The notes under the pieces are model-generated. The model was given only the letters and a program-made list of their open reading frames with translations. It searched no databases and was not told where the DNA came from. Positions 1-7,957 of a stretch of DNA of 23,288 nucleotides are shown here, piece after piece (positions within the stretch are counted from its first letter, which is position 1; every line of letters begins with the position of its first letter). This DNA is from CAYWGR01 sp964458015 (GTDB lineage Bacteria; Planctomycetota; Planctomycetia; Pirellulales; Thermoguttaceae), in assembly GCA_964458015.1 (NCBI GenBank), contig CAYWGR010000085.1, forward strand, positions 1-23,288. The letters run 5' to 3'. The translations under genes were made by a program, and so were the position numbers.

Positions 1-1
1 C

Positions 2-934
2 GTCGAATATAGTCTCCACCCGGTAACGTGCCTGCAAAAAGTGGAATTCCGTCGAAACTCACTTCCATTGACAGCAACGAAAATTGCGAAGAATTGTGAT
101 TCCGCAGTATTCACAATTCCACTTGGCTCGACAAAATCAAATACCTTGCTTGCCAAAGATTTAACCCTCCGCAACGCATGCACTATTTACGACATTGGCG
201 ATTGGTTCGTGAACGCCTATTTAGATGACCTCAAGGAAGAGCAGGGACATTATACTGTGACATCTTTGCTCCGGCGTCCCTTCGCCATCCTCGAATGTAA
301 ACGAGTCGGGGTTGAGGAAGGCATGAAAAAAGGGCCGCAAACAATCGAAAAGGCAAAGCAAGGCGCCTATGTCGCCAGAACCATTTCCGCTCTACAAAAA
401 ATTCGCTTCGCTGATGGCCGAATGGGCGGAATCATCCAACTAAAGGACGGCTCGCTTCGATGCGAAGAATACTATTCACTGCTTGCTGAGATTATAGCAT
501 CAGACGATCCGGGGCTTCTTTCGCAATTCGTGCTGACTATTGGCGTGGTCAGCAATCACGGCAACTGGTTCACATTCGAGAATCACAACAAGGAACTAAA
601 AGTCCTCGCTCAGTCATACGACTGGTTGCTGTTTCTAACCGACGCCGGCATCGCACAATTCATTGACGAAGTTCTTTTGAATCCCAAGAAAGAGCTCGTG
701 CCCACCAGAGACGCTTTTCTAGCAAGCTATACCGGAAAGAAAGGGTTCAATCAATTTACGAAGGTTAAAATTGCATTAACCGCCGATGCAGCATTGCAGT
801 CGTATTTCTTAACCAACATAAAGGCAATCGAAGGTTGGTTCAACATCATCACCCCCGCTGAAAAGAAACTTTCCGTCCTGCGAGCCGAACTTAACACACT
901 TAGGAAGAAAAACTGGGTGGAGATTCACTCATGA
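2..934 (+). CDS. Probable type II restriction endonuclease, 5' end outside window
   Basis: The frame is open to the left edge, and the first possible start inside the window is a GTG at 41 without a ribosome binding site, so the gene most likely begins upstream. I do not recognise the family by sequence. The role is inferred from two things. A PD-(D/E)XK-like stretch, FAILECKR (E85, C86, K87 counted from the GTG), ends a hydrophobic strand and is followed by a Gln/Lys-rich helix. The stop codon also overlaps the start of an adenine methyltransferase gene by ATGA. Such compact pairs are typical of type II restriction-modification operons, where the enzyme cuts unmethylated DNA at the site its partner protects. 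The DNA is AT-rich compared with leuB onwards (24 of 60 G+C in the line at 61), which suggests horizontal transfer. It could instead be another nuclease or a methylase-associated protein. Confidence 0.6.
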   Translation, partial: VEYSLHPVTCLQKVEFRRNSLPLTATKIAKNCDSAVFTIPLGSTKSNTLLAKDLTLRNACTIYDIGDWFVNAYLDDLKEEQGHYTVTSLLRRPFAILECKRVGVEEGMKKGPQTIEKAKQGAYVARTISALQKIRFADGRMGGIIQLKDGSLRCEEYYSLLAEIIASDDPGLLSQFVLTIGVVSNHGNWFTFENHNKELKVLAQSYDWLLFLTDAGIAQFIDEVLLNPKKELVPTRDAFLASYTGKKGFNQFTKVKIALTADAALQSYFLTNIKAIEGWFNIITPAEKKLSVLRAELNTLRKKNWVEIHS

Positions 935-1530
935 CCGCAGGACGAAAAATCAACACCGTTAGTCAGGAGTGGGGAACTCCGGAGAAATATGTTGATGCCG
1001 TCCGAAAGTTCTTCGGTGGGCAAATCGACCTCGACCCTTGTTCCAATGAATATTCCATTGTGCATGCCAAAACGGAATATCAGCTTCCCGTACACGATGG
1101 CCTTCACGAGTCTTGGAATTTTTACACCATCTATGTTAATCCGCCTTATGGCATTGACAAGGAACACGGAACCTCGATCAAACACTGGTTACGCAAGTGC
1201 GCTGCGGCGCACCATGAATTTCATTCAGAGGTTCTTGCTCTCGTTCCCGTAGCCACCAATACCGGACACTGGAAAAACTTCGTTTTTGGCCAAGCTACAG
1301 GAGTATGTTTTCTCTATGATACGCGACTGAAATTCCTCGTAAATGGGAAAAATGGTGGCAAAGGAGCACCGATGTCTTGTGCTATGGTCTATTGGGGGAA
1401 ATCCTTTGACCGATTCTTTTCTGTTTTTTGCCCGTTTGGCGCGGTTATTGATATTCGCAATCTTAAAGGAAAAAAAATTGGCAATTCTTCCACGGACAAA
1501 CAACTACACCTGATTGGTGAAGATAATTGA
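931..1530 (+). CDS. DNA N6-adenine methyltransferase, phage Dam family
   Basis: This 199-residue protein should transfer a methyl group from S-adenosylmethionine to adenine N6 in DNA. It has the order typical of the phage-type Dam family (Pfam Dam, PF05869): WGTP near residue 15, FFGGQIDLDPCS at about 27-38, HDGL before residue 60, and the catalytic NPPYG near residue 70. Later comes a conserved-looking G(K)GAPM..AMVYWG segment. Its ATG lies inside the end of the upstream gene (ATGA overlap), so translation is probably coupled. The protein is short for a stand-alone type II methylase but normal for this family. The gene shares the AT-rich composition of its partner. The simplest reading is the protecting half of a restriction-modification pair; an orphan prophage-derived methylase is the alternative. 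Recognition site not predictable from sequence. Confidence 0.85.
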   Translation: MTAGRKINTVSQEWGTPEKYVDAVRKFFGGQIDLDPCSNEYSIVHAKTEYQLPVHDGLHESWNFYTIYVNPPYGIDKEHGTSIKHWLRKCAAAHHEFHSEVLALVPVATNTGHWKNFVFGQATGVCFLYDTRLKFLVNGKNGGKGAPMSCAMVYWGKSFDRFFSVFCPFGAVIDIRNLKGKKIGNSSTDKQLHLIGEDN

Positions 1531-1560
1531 TTTTCAACTACTTACCCCGATCCGCATGAA

Positions 1561-2652
1561 ATGACAATCCAGACAAATAAAATCGCAATCCTCCCCGGAG
1601 ACGGCATCGGCCCTGAAGTAATGGCCGAAGCCATTAAGGCACTCGATGCCGTTCAAAAACGCTTCGGCCTTTCTTTAACCTACGAGTACGCCGATGTCGG
1701 CGGTGTGGCCATCGACCGGCACGGCTGTGCATTGCCGCCGGAAACGTTGAAAATATGTGAATCAAGCGATGCTATCTTGTTCGGCTCGGTCGGCGGTCCG
1801 AAATGGGAATCGCTGCCGCCGGCGCAGCAGCCTGAACGTGGGTCGCTGCTGATTCTTCGAGCACATTTCCAGTTGTTCTGCAATCTTCGCCCCGCCAAGC
1901 TCGATCCAAGGCTTTCGGCCCAGTGCCCGTTGAAGCCCGAAATCGCAAGCCGCGGCTTCGACATCCTCTGCATTCGCGAATTGACCGGCGACGCCTACTT
2001 CGGCCCCAAAGGCCGCGAGGGTTCAGGCGCTACGGAAAAGGCCTTTGATACAATGGTCTACACCCGCGGCGAGATCGAGCGGATCGCGCATATCGCATTC
2101 CAACTGGCCGCCGCACGGAAAAAACACGTCACCTCGGTTGACAAGGCCAACATCCTCACGTCGATGGTCTTTTGGCGTGAGATCGTTTTAGAAGTGGCAA
2201 AGCAGTATCCCGACATCGCGCTGGATCACCTGTATATTGACAACGCCACGATGCAAGTGCTGCGCGATCCGCACCGGTTCGACGTAATGCTGGCCGGCAA
2301 TATGTTCGGCGACATTTTGAGCGACGAATTGGCCGCGCTGACCGGGTCGATCGGCATGTTGCCTTCCGCCAGCTTGAACGGCGGCGGCTTCGGCCTCTAC
2401 GAACCCGCCGGCGGTTCCGCGCCCGACATCGCCGGCAAGGGTTTGGCCAATCCCATCGCGCAGATTCTTTCCGCAGCCATGCTCTTGCGTCATTCGTTGA
2501 AACAAGAGGCAGCCGCCTGCGCAATCGAATCGGCCGTTGAAACAGTAATGGCCCAAGGCCTCCGCACCGGCGACATCGCTAACAAAGGCGACAAGATCGT
2601 CGGCACGAAAGAAATGGGCGACGCCATTGTTCATGCCATTCTGGAAACATAA
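1561..2652 (+). CDS. leuB: 3-isopropylmalate dehydrogenase
   Basis: LeuB oxidises and decarboxylates (2R,3S)-3-isopropylmalate to 2-oxoisocaproate with NAD+, the third step of leucine synthesis, as a cytosolic dimer. The 363 residues match the usual family length. The N-terminus carries AILPGDGIGPEV. The substrate loop is RELTGDAYFG at about 139-148, where most LeuB proteins have RELTGGIYFG. SVDKAN holds the catalytic Lys195, and GNMFGDILSDE holds metal ligands Asp251 and Asp255. The C-terminal EPAGGSAPDIAGKG cofactor motif is intact. The ATG at 1561 has no visible Shine-Dalgarno sequence; an ATG at 1556 is out of frame. It starts 30 bases after the methyltransferase stop but differs in base composition, so it is probably the native neighbour of an acquired pair. 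No other leucine genes are in the window. Confidence 0.96.
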   Translation: MTIQTNKIAILPGDGIGPEVMAEAIKALDAVQKRFGLSLTYEYADVGGVAIDRHGCALPPETLKICESSDAILFGSVGGPKWESLPPAQQPERGSLLILRAHFQLFCNLRPAKLDPRLSAQCPLKPEIASRGFDILCIRELTGDAYFGPKGREGSGATEKAFDTMVYTRGEIERIAHIAFQLAAARKKHVTSVDKANILTSMVFWREIVLEVAKQYPDIALDHLYIDNATMQVLRDPHRFDVMLAGNMFGDILSDELAALTGSIGMLPSASLNGGGFGLYEPAGGSAPDIAGKGLANPIAQILSAAMLLRHSLKQEAAACAIESAVETVMAQGLRTGDIANKGDKIVGTKEMGDAIVHAILET

Positions 2653-2686
2653 CGTTCATTAATCAACAAGGAGAATCTAAAGAAGA

Positions 2687-2773
2687 AACCACGGATGAAC
2701 ACGGATCATAGAAATGCCGCGAAAAAGCAATGCCACGATAACAATCCGTGTTAATCTGTGTTTATCTGTGGTT
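2687..2773. repeat. Dispersed ATCTGTG-type repeat in inverted arrangement
   Basis: The left arm (2687-2706, AACCACGGATGAACACGGAT) is a near inverted copy of the right arm (2754-2773, ATCTGTGTTTATCTGTGGTT), with 47 bases between them. The right part runs from 2744 as repeated ATCYGTGTT units. A related 30-base copy lies at 21480-21509 with three mismatches. It fills most of the gap between leuB and mutL and could fold into a long hairpin acting as a transcript end or processing site. Confidence 0.7.
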
Positions 2774-2843
2774 ACAAAAACTGCGATCGTATTTCGTGCG
2801 TCTTCTTCGTCTTCTGTAATATGTATCGTCTTTTGGAATCCTT

Positions 2844-4712
2844 ATGCCTCCCATCCACCAACTTTCGCAAAGCCTGATCAATAAAATCGCCGCCGGCGAA
2901 GTGATCGAACGTCCGGCAAGCGTCGTGAAAGAGTTGATGGAAAACGCCATCGACGCGGGCTCGACGCGCATCGATGTTTCGGTTGCCCAAGGCGGCCTGG
3001 AACTCGTCCGCGTCGTCGATAACGGCGGCGGCATCCCGATGGAAGAACTACCGCTGGCGCTGGCAAGCCACGCCACGAGCAAGCTGACCGAGGCCGACGA
3101 CCTGTTCCGCGTCGGCACGCTCGGCTTCCGCGGCGAAGCATTGGCTTCGATTGCCGAGGTAAGCCGACTCGTTTTGCGCAGCCGCACGCCCACCAGCCCC
3201 GGCGGCGCCGAGATCGAAGCGACCGGCGGCATTCTCACCGCGCCGGCCCCCTGCGGCTGCCCGGTAGGCACATCGATCGAAGTCCACAATCTGTTTTTCA
3301 ACACGCCTGTGCGACGCAAGTTTTTGCGTACCACCGCCACCGAGTTCGGCCACGTGTCGGAAGCATTCACGCGCATCGCCTTGGCTTCGCCGCACGTCCA
3401 TTTCACGTTGCGGCACAACGACAAAATGGTCTTCGAGATGGCCGCCGGCGACGGCTGGCTCGACCGCATCGCCATGTGCTTCGGCCGCGAATTAGCCGAT
3501 AGCTTGATCTGGGTCGAAAGCGTTGAGGACGATGTGAAGCTCTCCGGCTATGCAGCCCACCCGAGCCAAAGCCGCAGCCACAACCGGATGCAATACTTTT
3601 TTCTCAACGGCCGGCACATCCGCGACCGCGCCTTGCAACACGCCTTGGGCGAAGCCTATCGCGGCCTGCTCTTGGTCGGCCGTCAACCGATTGCCTTCCT
3701 GGCGATGTCGATGCCGCCCGAACTGGTCGATGTCAACGTGCATCCCACGAAATTGGAAGTTCGCTTCCAAGATTCCGGCCGCCTCTATAGCCAATTGCTC
3801 GCCGCGCTGCGCGGCAAATTCCTTACCACCGATCTGAACACGCATGTCCACACGCCCGACGCCGACTCGACCGCGGGCCACGATGCCGATCAGGCATTTC
3901 ACATGCGCCAGCAATTAGTCGATTGGGCCAAAGGCAAGGTCGCCGAGAAAATGGCTAGTGGTCAGTGGGCGGCAACTAGCACCGAAGGTCCAAGGTTCGG
4001 GGTTCAGGGCTTAAGACTGACGGATAGAAAGGAAACGGAAGAGGAGAGAGAAAATGCGATTAGCGAAACAAATTCCCAATCCCCAATTCCCAATCCCTTA
4101 TACTCCCCCGCCCCCCGCCCCCAATCTCCTAGCCCCCTACCGCCGCCTTCCGCGCTCCAGATCCACAACCGCTACCTCGTTACCGAGACCGAAGAAGGCG
4201 TGACGATCATCGACCAACATGCCCTGCACGAGCGGATCTTGTACGAACACTTGCGTGAGCGCGTCACGGCAGGCCGTATTGAAACACAGAATCTGCTCGT
4301 GCCCGAGCCGGTCGATCTTAGCCCCGCCGAAACCGCCGCGGCGTTGGAAAATCGCGATCTGTTGGCCGAGCTCGGCGTCAAGATCGAGCCATTCGGCGGC
4401 AACACGCTGTTAATCGCCGGCTATCCCGCCATGTTGGCCAACATGAGCCCTTGCGAAGTTTTGCGGGCGATTTTGGAGCGAATTCTTGCCGAAGGTAAAC
4501 AGCCCGATCCTCGCGACTTGCTCGACGAACTGTTGCACACTATCGCCTGCAAAGCCGCCATCAAAGCCGGTGACCATCTCGCCCCCGAGGAGATTGCCTC
4601 GCTCTTGCAGCAGCGTCACCTCGTCGTCGACGCCCACCATTGCCCCCACGGCCGCCCCACGGCGCTGGTCTTCACCCGCGAAGAATTGGACAAACAGTTC
4701 AAGCGAATTTAG
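2844..4712 (+). CDS. mutL: DNA mismatch repair protein MutL, endonuclease type
   Basis: MutL links MutS mismatch recognition to strand incision. The 622 residues show the GHKL ATPase domain first: MENAIDAG (catalytic Glu33, Asn34), DNGGGIP at 59-65, SHATSK near 75 and GFRGEAL near 94. A low-complexity linker covers about 366-436. The C-terminal dimerisation domain carries DQHALHERILYE from Asp457, which fits the DQHA(X)2E(X)4E nicking motif, and CPHGRP from Cys600, the companion metal site. This is therefore the self-nicking type found in bacteria without MutH. The N-terminus matches the family, which supports the ATG at 2844; only a weak GGAA lies upstream. Oddly, the linker is built from intergenic-type repeats (separate entry). 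The acetyltransferase gene follows after nine bases. Confidence 0.97.
   Translation: MPPIHQLSQSLINKIAAGEVIERPASVVKELMENAIDAGSTRIDVSVAQGGLELVRVVDNGGGIPMEELPLALASHATSKLTEADDLFRVGTLGFRGEALASIAEVSRLVLRSRTPTSPGGAEIEATGGILTAPAPCGCPVGTSIEVHNLFFNTPVRRKFLRTTATEFGHVSEAFTRIALASPHVHFTLRHNDKMVFEMAAGDGWLDRIAMCFGRELADSLIWVESVEDDVKLSGYAAHPSQSRSHNRMQYFFLNGRHIRDRALQHALGEAYRGLLLVGRQPIAFLAMSMPPELVDVNVHPTKLEVRFQDSGRLYSQLLAALRGKFLTTDLNTHVHTPDADSTAGHDADQAFHMRQQLVDWAKGKVAEKMASGQWAATSTEGPRFGVQGLRLTDRKETEEERENAISETNSQSPIPNPLYSPAPRPQSPSPLPPPSALQIHNRYLVTETEEGVTIIDQHALHERILYEHLRERVTAGRIETQNLLVPEPVDLSPAETAAALENRDLLAELGVKIEPFGGNTLLIAGYPAMLANMSPCEVLRAILERILAEGKQPDPRDLLDELLHTIACKAAIKAGDHLAPEEIASLLQQRHLVVDAHHCPHGRPTALVFTREELDKQFKRI
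4071..4122 (+). repeat. Heptamer repeat and C-tracts inside mutL
   Basis: Bases 4071-4097 are an exact 14-base tandem repeat (AATTCCCAATCCCC, then the same without its last C), itself two degenerate heptamers. They are followed at 4105-4122 by C5-G-C6-G-C5. All of it is read in frame as a Pro/Ser-rich linker. Neither 7 nor 14 is a multiple of three, so loss or gain of a unit would shift the frame. Confidence 0.8.
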
Positions 4713-4721
4713 AGGTCATAT

Positions 4722-5213
4722 ATGATCCGTCCCTGCACAACTGCCGACATCCCCGCGATGTTCGAGATCATCAACGAGGCGGCCCAAGCCTACCGAGGCA
4801 TCATTCCCGCCGACCGCTGGCACGAGCCTTATATGCCGCTGGAAGAATTGGAAACCGAGATCGCCGAAGGCGTTCAGTTTTCCGGCTACGAAGAAGACGG
4901 CCAACTCACCGGCGTCATGGGCATTCAAGATCGCGGCGACGTGTTCCTGATCCGACATGCCTACGTTCGCGCCGGGCGGCAAAAAGGCGGCATCGGCACC
5001 CAATTGCTCAAACATCTCGAATCGGCAGTCTCAAAACCGATCTTGATCGGCACCTGGGCCGACGCCGTTTGGGCCATCGCTTTCTACCAACGCAACGGCT
5101 ATCGCCTGCTGCCCGAAGTCGAAAAAAACCGCCTTTTACGCACTTATTGGCGAATTCCCGAACGACAGGTCGAAACCTCCGTCGTTCTGGCCGATGCCCG
5201 ATGGACCGCCTAG
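4722..5213 (+). CDS. GNAT-family N-acetyltransferase
   Basis: This is a cytosolic acetyltransferase expected to move an acetyl group from acetyl-CoA to an amine; the substrate is unknown. The 163 residues fit the GNAT fold. The N-terminal IRPCTTADIPAMFEIINEA is the usual first strand and helix, and motif A with the acetyl-CoA pyrophosphate loop is RAGRQKGGIGTQLL near residue 87. AIAFYQRNGYR near 117 is the typical motif B, where the Tyr often acts as general acid. The start is supported by AGAGG at 4711-4715 with six bases before the ATG. It begins nine bases after the mutL stop and is probably co-transcribed with it, though no functional link is evident. Confidence 0.9.
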   Translation: MIRPCTTADIPAMFEIINEAAQAYRGIIPADRWHEPYMPLEELETEIAEGVQFSGYEEDGQLTGVMGIQDRGDVFLIRHAYVRAGRQKGGIGTQLLKHLESAVSKPILIGTWADAVWAIAFYQRNGYRLLPEVEKNRLLRTYWRIPERQVETSVVLADARWTA

Positions 5214-5302
5214 CCGACGACCGGTGGGTTTGATTTTTCCGGCTTTATCGGTCACAATTGAGACGTGGACTTGGCATTGCAACACCGTGTAGATGTTGCA
5301 GC

Positions 5303-5324
5303 TAATCCCTAATCCCTAATCCCC
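5303..5324 (+). repeat. (TAATCCC)3 tandem heptamer
   Basis: Three exact copies of TAATCCC at 5303-5309, 5310-5316 and 5317-5323 end 11 bases before the aroDE start. They are the same heptamer type seen inside mutL at 4071. They sit where a ribosome binding site would be expected, and no Shine-Dalgarno sequence is visible there. Confidence 0.8.
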
Positions 5325-5334
5325 CATCCCTCCC

Positions 5335-6822
5335 ATGATTTGCGTCAGCATTGGCCGCGGCCGACATCGACACGTTATCGCCGAACATCGTCACTTGGTC
5401 GAACAAGGAGCCAAGCTGGTCGAATTGCGATTAGACTACATCAACGGCGACGTAAACATTAAGCGGTTGGTCACCGATCGCCCCTGCCCAGTCGTTATCA
5501 CCTGCCGACGCCCTGCCGACGGCGGCAAATTCCCGGGCACCGAAGAACAACGCTTGCTCCTCTTGCGAACGGCCATCGCCGAGGGTGTCGAATACATCGA
5601 TCTCGAAGACGATGTGGCTGCTTCCATCCCGCGATTCGGTCGCACCAAGCGGATCATCAGTTTCCACGACTTCCGCAAAACGCCCGATAATCTCGACGAA
5701 ATCCACGGCCGTCTCTGCGAACTCGATCCCGACATCGTTAAAATCGCCACGATGGCCAACCATCCGCACGACAATCTGCGAATGCTCGAACTGACCCGCC
5801 GCAGCAAAGTGCCCACCATTGGTTTCTGCATGGGCGATATCGGCACATTCTCGCGAATCCTCGCAGGCAAGTTCGGCGCGCCGTTCACCTACGCCACATT
5901 CCATCACGAGCGCGCCTTGGCCCCGGGCCAACTCAGCTTCCAGCAGATGACCGAGATTTTTAACTACGACCGCATCAACGCCGAGACGGAAGTCTACGGC
6001 GTCATTGCCGATCCGATCGGACACAGCCTCAGCCCGCAGATCCATAATGCCGGCTTCCAACATTTCAAGCTGAACAAGGTCTACGTGCCGATCCGCGTAC
6101 CGCGCGAAGACCTCTCCCGCTTCATCGACGACGCCGCATTGCTCGACATTCGCGGGCTAAGCGTCACCATCCCACACAAAGAAGAAGTCGTGAAAAAACT
6201 CACCGAGGCCGACGGCGCTGTCCGCGGCATCGGCGCCGCCAACACGGTTGTCTTCCAATCCGCCAAACGATTCGGGTACAACACCGATTACCGCGCCGCC
6301 ATGGATAGCCTCGAAGACGCGGTCGGCGGCCCGGCCGAAGCCGAGGAAAAACTCAAGGGCAAAACCGCCCTCGTCCTGGGCGCCGGCGGCGTCGGCAAAG
6401 CCATCGTCTACGGACTGACGCGCCGCGGCGTCAACGTCGTCATCACCGACGGCCTCGCCCGGCAGGCTTTAACCTTGGCCCAGCGATTCGATTGCCGCTC
6501 GATCGAATGGTCTGCCCGGCATTCCGTCACGGCCGACCTGTTGTTCAACTGCACTCCGGTCGGAATGCATCCGAACGTGGACGAATCGCCGTTCGAAAAA
6601 CACCATCTGCGGCCTTCGATGATCGTGTTCGACGTGGTCTACAATCCCGAGAACACGCTATTGGTAAAAGAAGCCCGCAACCGCAACTGCACCGTAATTA
6701 CCGGCGTTGATATGTTCGTTCGCCAGGCAGGATTGCAATTCGAGCTATTTACGGGCCAAGCAGCGCCCGCCGAATTGATGCGCGAAACCATCCGCCGCGC
6801 AATTGCCGCCGCCAAGCTCTAG
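5335..6822 (+). CDS. aroDE: Fused type I 3-dehydroquinate dehydratase / shikimate dehydrogenase
   Basis: This single 495-residue protein covers steps three and four of the shikimate pathway. Residues 1-220 are a type I dehydroquinate dehydratase: SFHDF holds the catalytic His111 and VKIATMA the Schiff-base Lys136. Residues about 225-495 are shikimate dehydrogenase. GHSLSPQIHN binds substrate, TIPHKEE holds the catalytic Lys282, and YNTD holds Asp318. GAGGVGKAI at 349 onward is the NADP-binding loop, and NCTPVGM follows. The AroD-AroE fusion is known from plants, chlamydiae and planctomycetes. Fusion probably helps channel dehydroshikimate. The start is the only one matching the domain beginning; no Shine-Dalgarno sequence precedes it. 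The stop lies three bases from the end of the convergent gene, leaving no room for a terminator. Confidence 0.96.
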   Translation: MICVSIGRGRHRHVIAEHRHLVEQGAKLVELRLDYINGDVNIKRLVTDRPCPVVITCRRPADGGKFPGTEEQRLLLLRTAIAEGVEYIDLEDDVAASIPRFGRTKRIISFHDFRKTPDNLDEIHGRLCELDPDIVKIATMANHPHDNLRMLELTRRSKVPTIGFCMGDIGTFSRILAGKFGAPFTYATFHHERALAPGQLSFQQMTEIFNYDRINAETEVYGVIADPIGHSLSPQIHNAGFQHFKLNKVYVPIRVPREDLSRFIDDAALLDIRGLSVTIPHKEEVVKKLTEADGAVRGIGAANTVVFQSAKRFGYNTDYRAAMDSLEDAVGGPAEAEEKLKGKTALVLGAGGVGKAIVYGLTRRGVNVVITDGLARQALTLAQRFDCRSIEWSARHSVTADLLFNCTPVGMHPNVDESPFEKHHLRPSMIVFDVVYNPENTLLVKEARNRNCTVITGVDMFVRQAGLQFELFTGQAAPAELMRETIRRAIAAAKL

Positions 6823-6825
6823 GCT

Positions 6826-7236
6826 TTATGGATCATCGGTTTCCCGAAACCAAATCCTATCTTCCCGAAGCTCTTCGAGCGTCTCGCGCAAGCCGACGAA
6901 ACGGCGGCAGAAGCGACGCCATGCAAAATACCCACCGGCCAAAGCGAAGAGAAAAAAAGCTCCGGCCGCAATCAACAGCCATCCAGCCCGGGCAATCCCC
7001 CAGCAGCCGTCCAACAATTCCGCTGCCGCAACGGCCAACAATGGCAACGCGGTTAATATAAGAATCACCGCGACCAACCACGTGATGGCCAACCGTTTTG
7101 CACTCCGCAAATCAGCCAACAATTCCAACCGCGCAAGCTCCCACCGCGCGGCCGCCATTTCTCGCAACTCGCGGCCCAATAGCCCAAGCTCCGCACGAAG
7201 GTTGGCCAGCAATGGTTGTTCTTTGGGATCTTTCAT
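6826..7236 (-). CDS. Phage holin-X / YqjE-like membrane protein
   Basis: A 136-residue inner-membrane protein with the plan of the holin-X family (PF07332), which includes E. coli YqjE. A charged amphipathic helix rich in Arg, Glu and Ala comes first (about 10-45). Two membrane helices follow at about 49-74 and 84-106, then a basic and acidic cytoplasmic tail. Despite the family name, chromosomal members are not proven holins; in E. coli the gene sits with yqjD, a stress-induced membrane protein that binds ribosomes. The frame extends upstream to 7338, but the ATG at 7236 was chosen because it begins the recognisable part and follows the previous stop by ten bases. It is the last gene of a three-gene cluster. 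Confidence 0.8.
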   Translation of the reverse strand: MKDPKEQPLLANLRAELGLLGRELREMAAARWELARLELLADLRSAKRLAITWLVAVILILTALPLLAVAAAELLDGCWGIARAGWLLIAAGAFFLFALAGGYFAWRRFCRRFVGLRETLEELREDRIWFRETDDP

Positions 7237-7246
7237 CGTGACAAGC

Positions 7247-7582
7247 TCACTTTTCCGGCGTCGAATCCGTCCATATTCGTTGTATATCGGCCCACAATCG
7301 CCGCTGAATCCCGCCCAATCCGTGCCGAACCAACGCAAGCCCCAGCCAGCGCGACCATACCGACGGTTTCAAGCCGACCGAAGCCGCCCAGCCCGTGCCC
7401 AGGGCCGCCGCCAACGCCCAGGCAGGATAACGCACGACGTAGGTTCGCCACGAAAGCAATTCCTTGGCCCGATCGCGCGTACCTCGCAGCCGACGATTCA
7501 TCCTGCGGCGCGAACGCCCGATCCGCAAACGCAGCTCTCGCTTGCGGCCCTGAAGATCGTCTTCTTTGCACGGTATGCACAT
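7247..7582 (-). CDS. Small basic membrane protein of YqjD/YqjE-type cluster
   Basis: A 111-residue protein that starts two bases after the DUF883-like gene stops and ends ten bases before the YqjE-like gene. The N-terminal 35 residues are strongly basic (many Arg/Lys). LLSWRTYVVRYPAWALAAALGTG (positions about 43-65) combines a conserved-looking WRxYVxxYP stretch with a single hydrophobic segment. E. coli has a third gene, yqjK, with yqjD and yqjE; the position and size fit that role, but similarity to YqjK is only general. An overlapping minus-strand frame (7233-7619) looks less coding. Function unknown. Confidence 0.6.
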   Translation of the reverse strand: MCIPCKEDDLQGRKRELRLRIGRSRRRMNRRLRGTRDRAKELLSWRTYVVRYPAWALAAALGTGWAASVGLKPSVWSRWLGLALVRHGLGGIQRRLWADIQRIWTDSTPEK

Positions 7583-7584
7583 AA

Positions 7585-7863
7585 TTAACGCCGGAAAAGC
7601 CGCCCCAAATAAAATCCAATCAATGCGGCAATCGTCAAACTCGTGCCGGGATAACGCTTCACGGTTTTCAGCGTCCCGTCGATCACGTCGCCCACGCTCG
7701 TCTCGCGGACAGACTTCAACTGCTCCGACGCCTGGCGGCGAACACTATCGTAGAACGCCTGGGCTTTCTCAAATTCCGCCTTGGCGCGGTTCAAAGCCTC
7801 GGCCGCGGAACATACATCGCTCGGCGACCCCGCCTCCGGCGTCGCTTGGTTCGTTTCGGTCAT
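7585..7863 (-). CDS. DUF883 / YqjD-like membrane-anchored protein
   Basis: A 92-residue tail-anchored protein. Residues about 18-62 form a charged helix (AEALNRAKAEFEKAQAF) likely to be coiled coil. The C-terminus is RYPGTSLTIAALIGFYLG followed by RLFRR, a single membrane segment with a basic end as in the DUF883/YqjD/ElaB family. E. coli YqjD binds ribosomes through its N-terminus and is RpoS-dependent; a similar stress role here is inference. The ATG at 7863 was chosen over 7899 because a perfect AGGAGGT (7869-7875) lies just upstream. It begins the cluster with the two downstream membrane genes. Confidence 0.82.
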   Translation of the reverse strand: MTETNQATPEAGSPSDVCSAAEALNRAKAEFEKAQAFYDSVRRQASEQLKSVRETSVGDVIDGTLKTVKRYPGTSLTIAALIGFYLGRLFRR

Positions 7864-7957
7864 GGCATACCTCCTATAAGACAGTAGCTTACTGCCCAAT
7901 CAAGAGGAAATTTCACAACAGCACAATCGACAAAATCGCCACAACCGGCCCGGCCGT

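Noticed and set aside
41..43. GTG at 41 as the true start of the nuclease gene
   Set aside because: The frame stays open to the left edge with plausible coding sequence and there is no ribosome binding site before the GTG, so the gene is better read as truncated by the window.
5431..6063. 210-codon minus frame opposite aroDE
   Set aside because: It overlaps the catalytic region of a clear enzyme gene and shows no domain.
6803..7588. Long plus-strand frame of 261 codons
   Set aside because: It is the antisense shadow of the membrane-protein genes; its product is Arg/Pro/Ser-rich with no family features, while the minus frames have ribosome binding sites and membrane helices.
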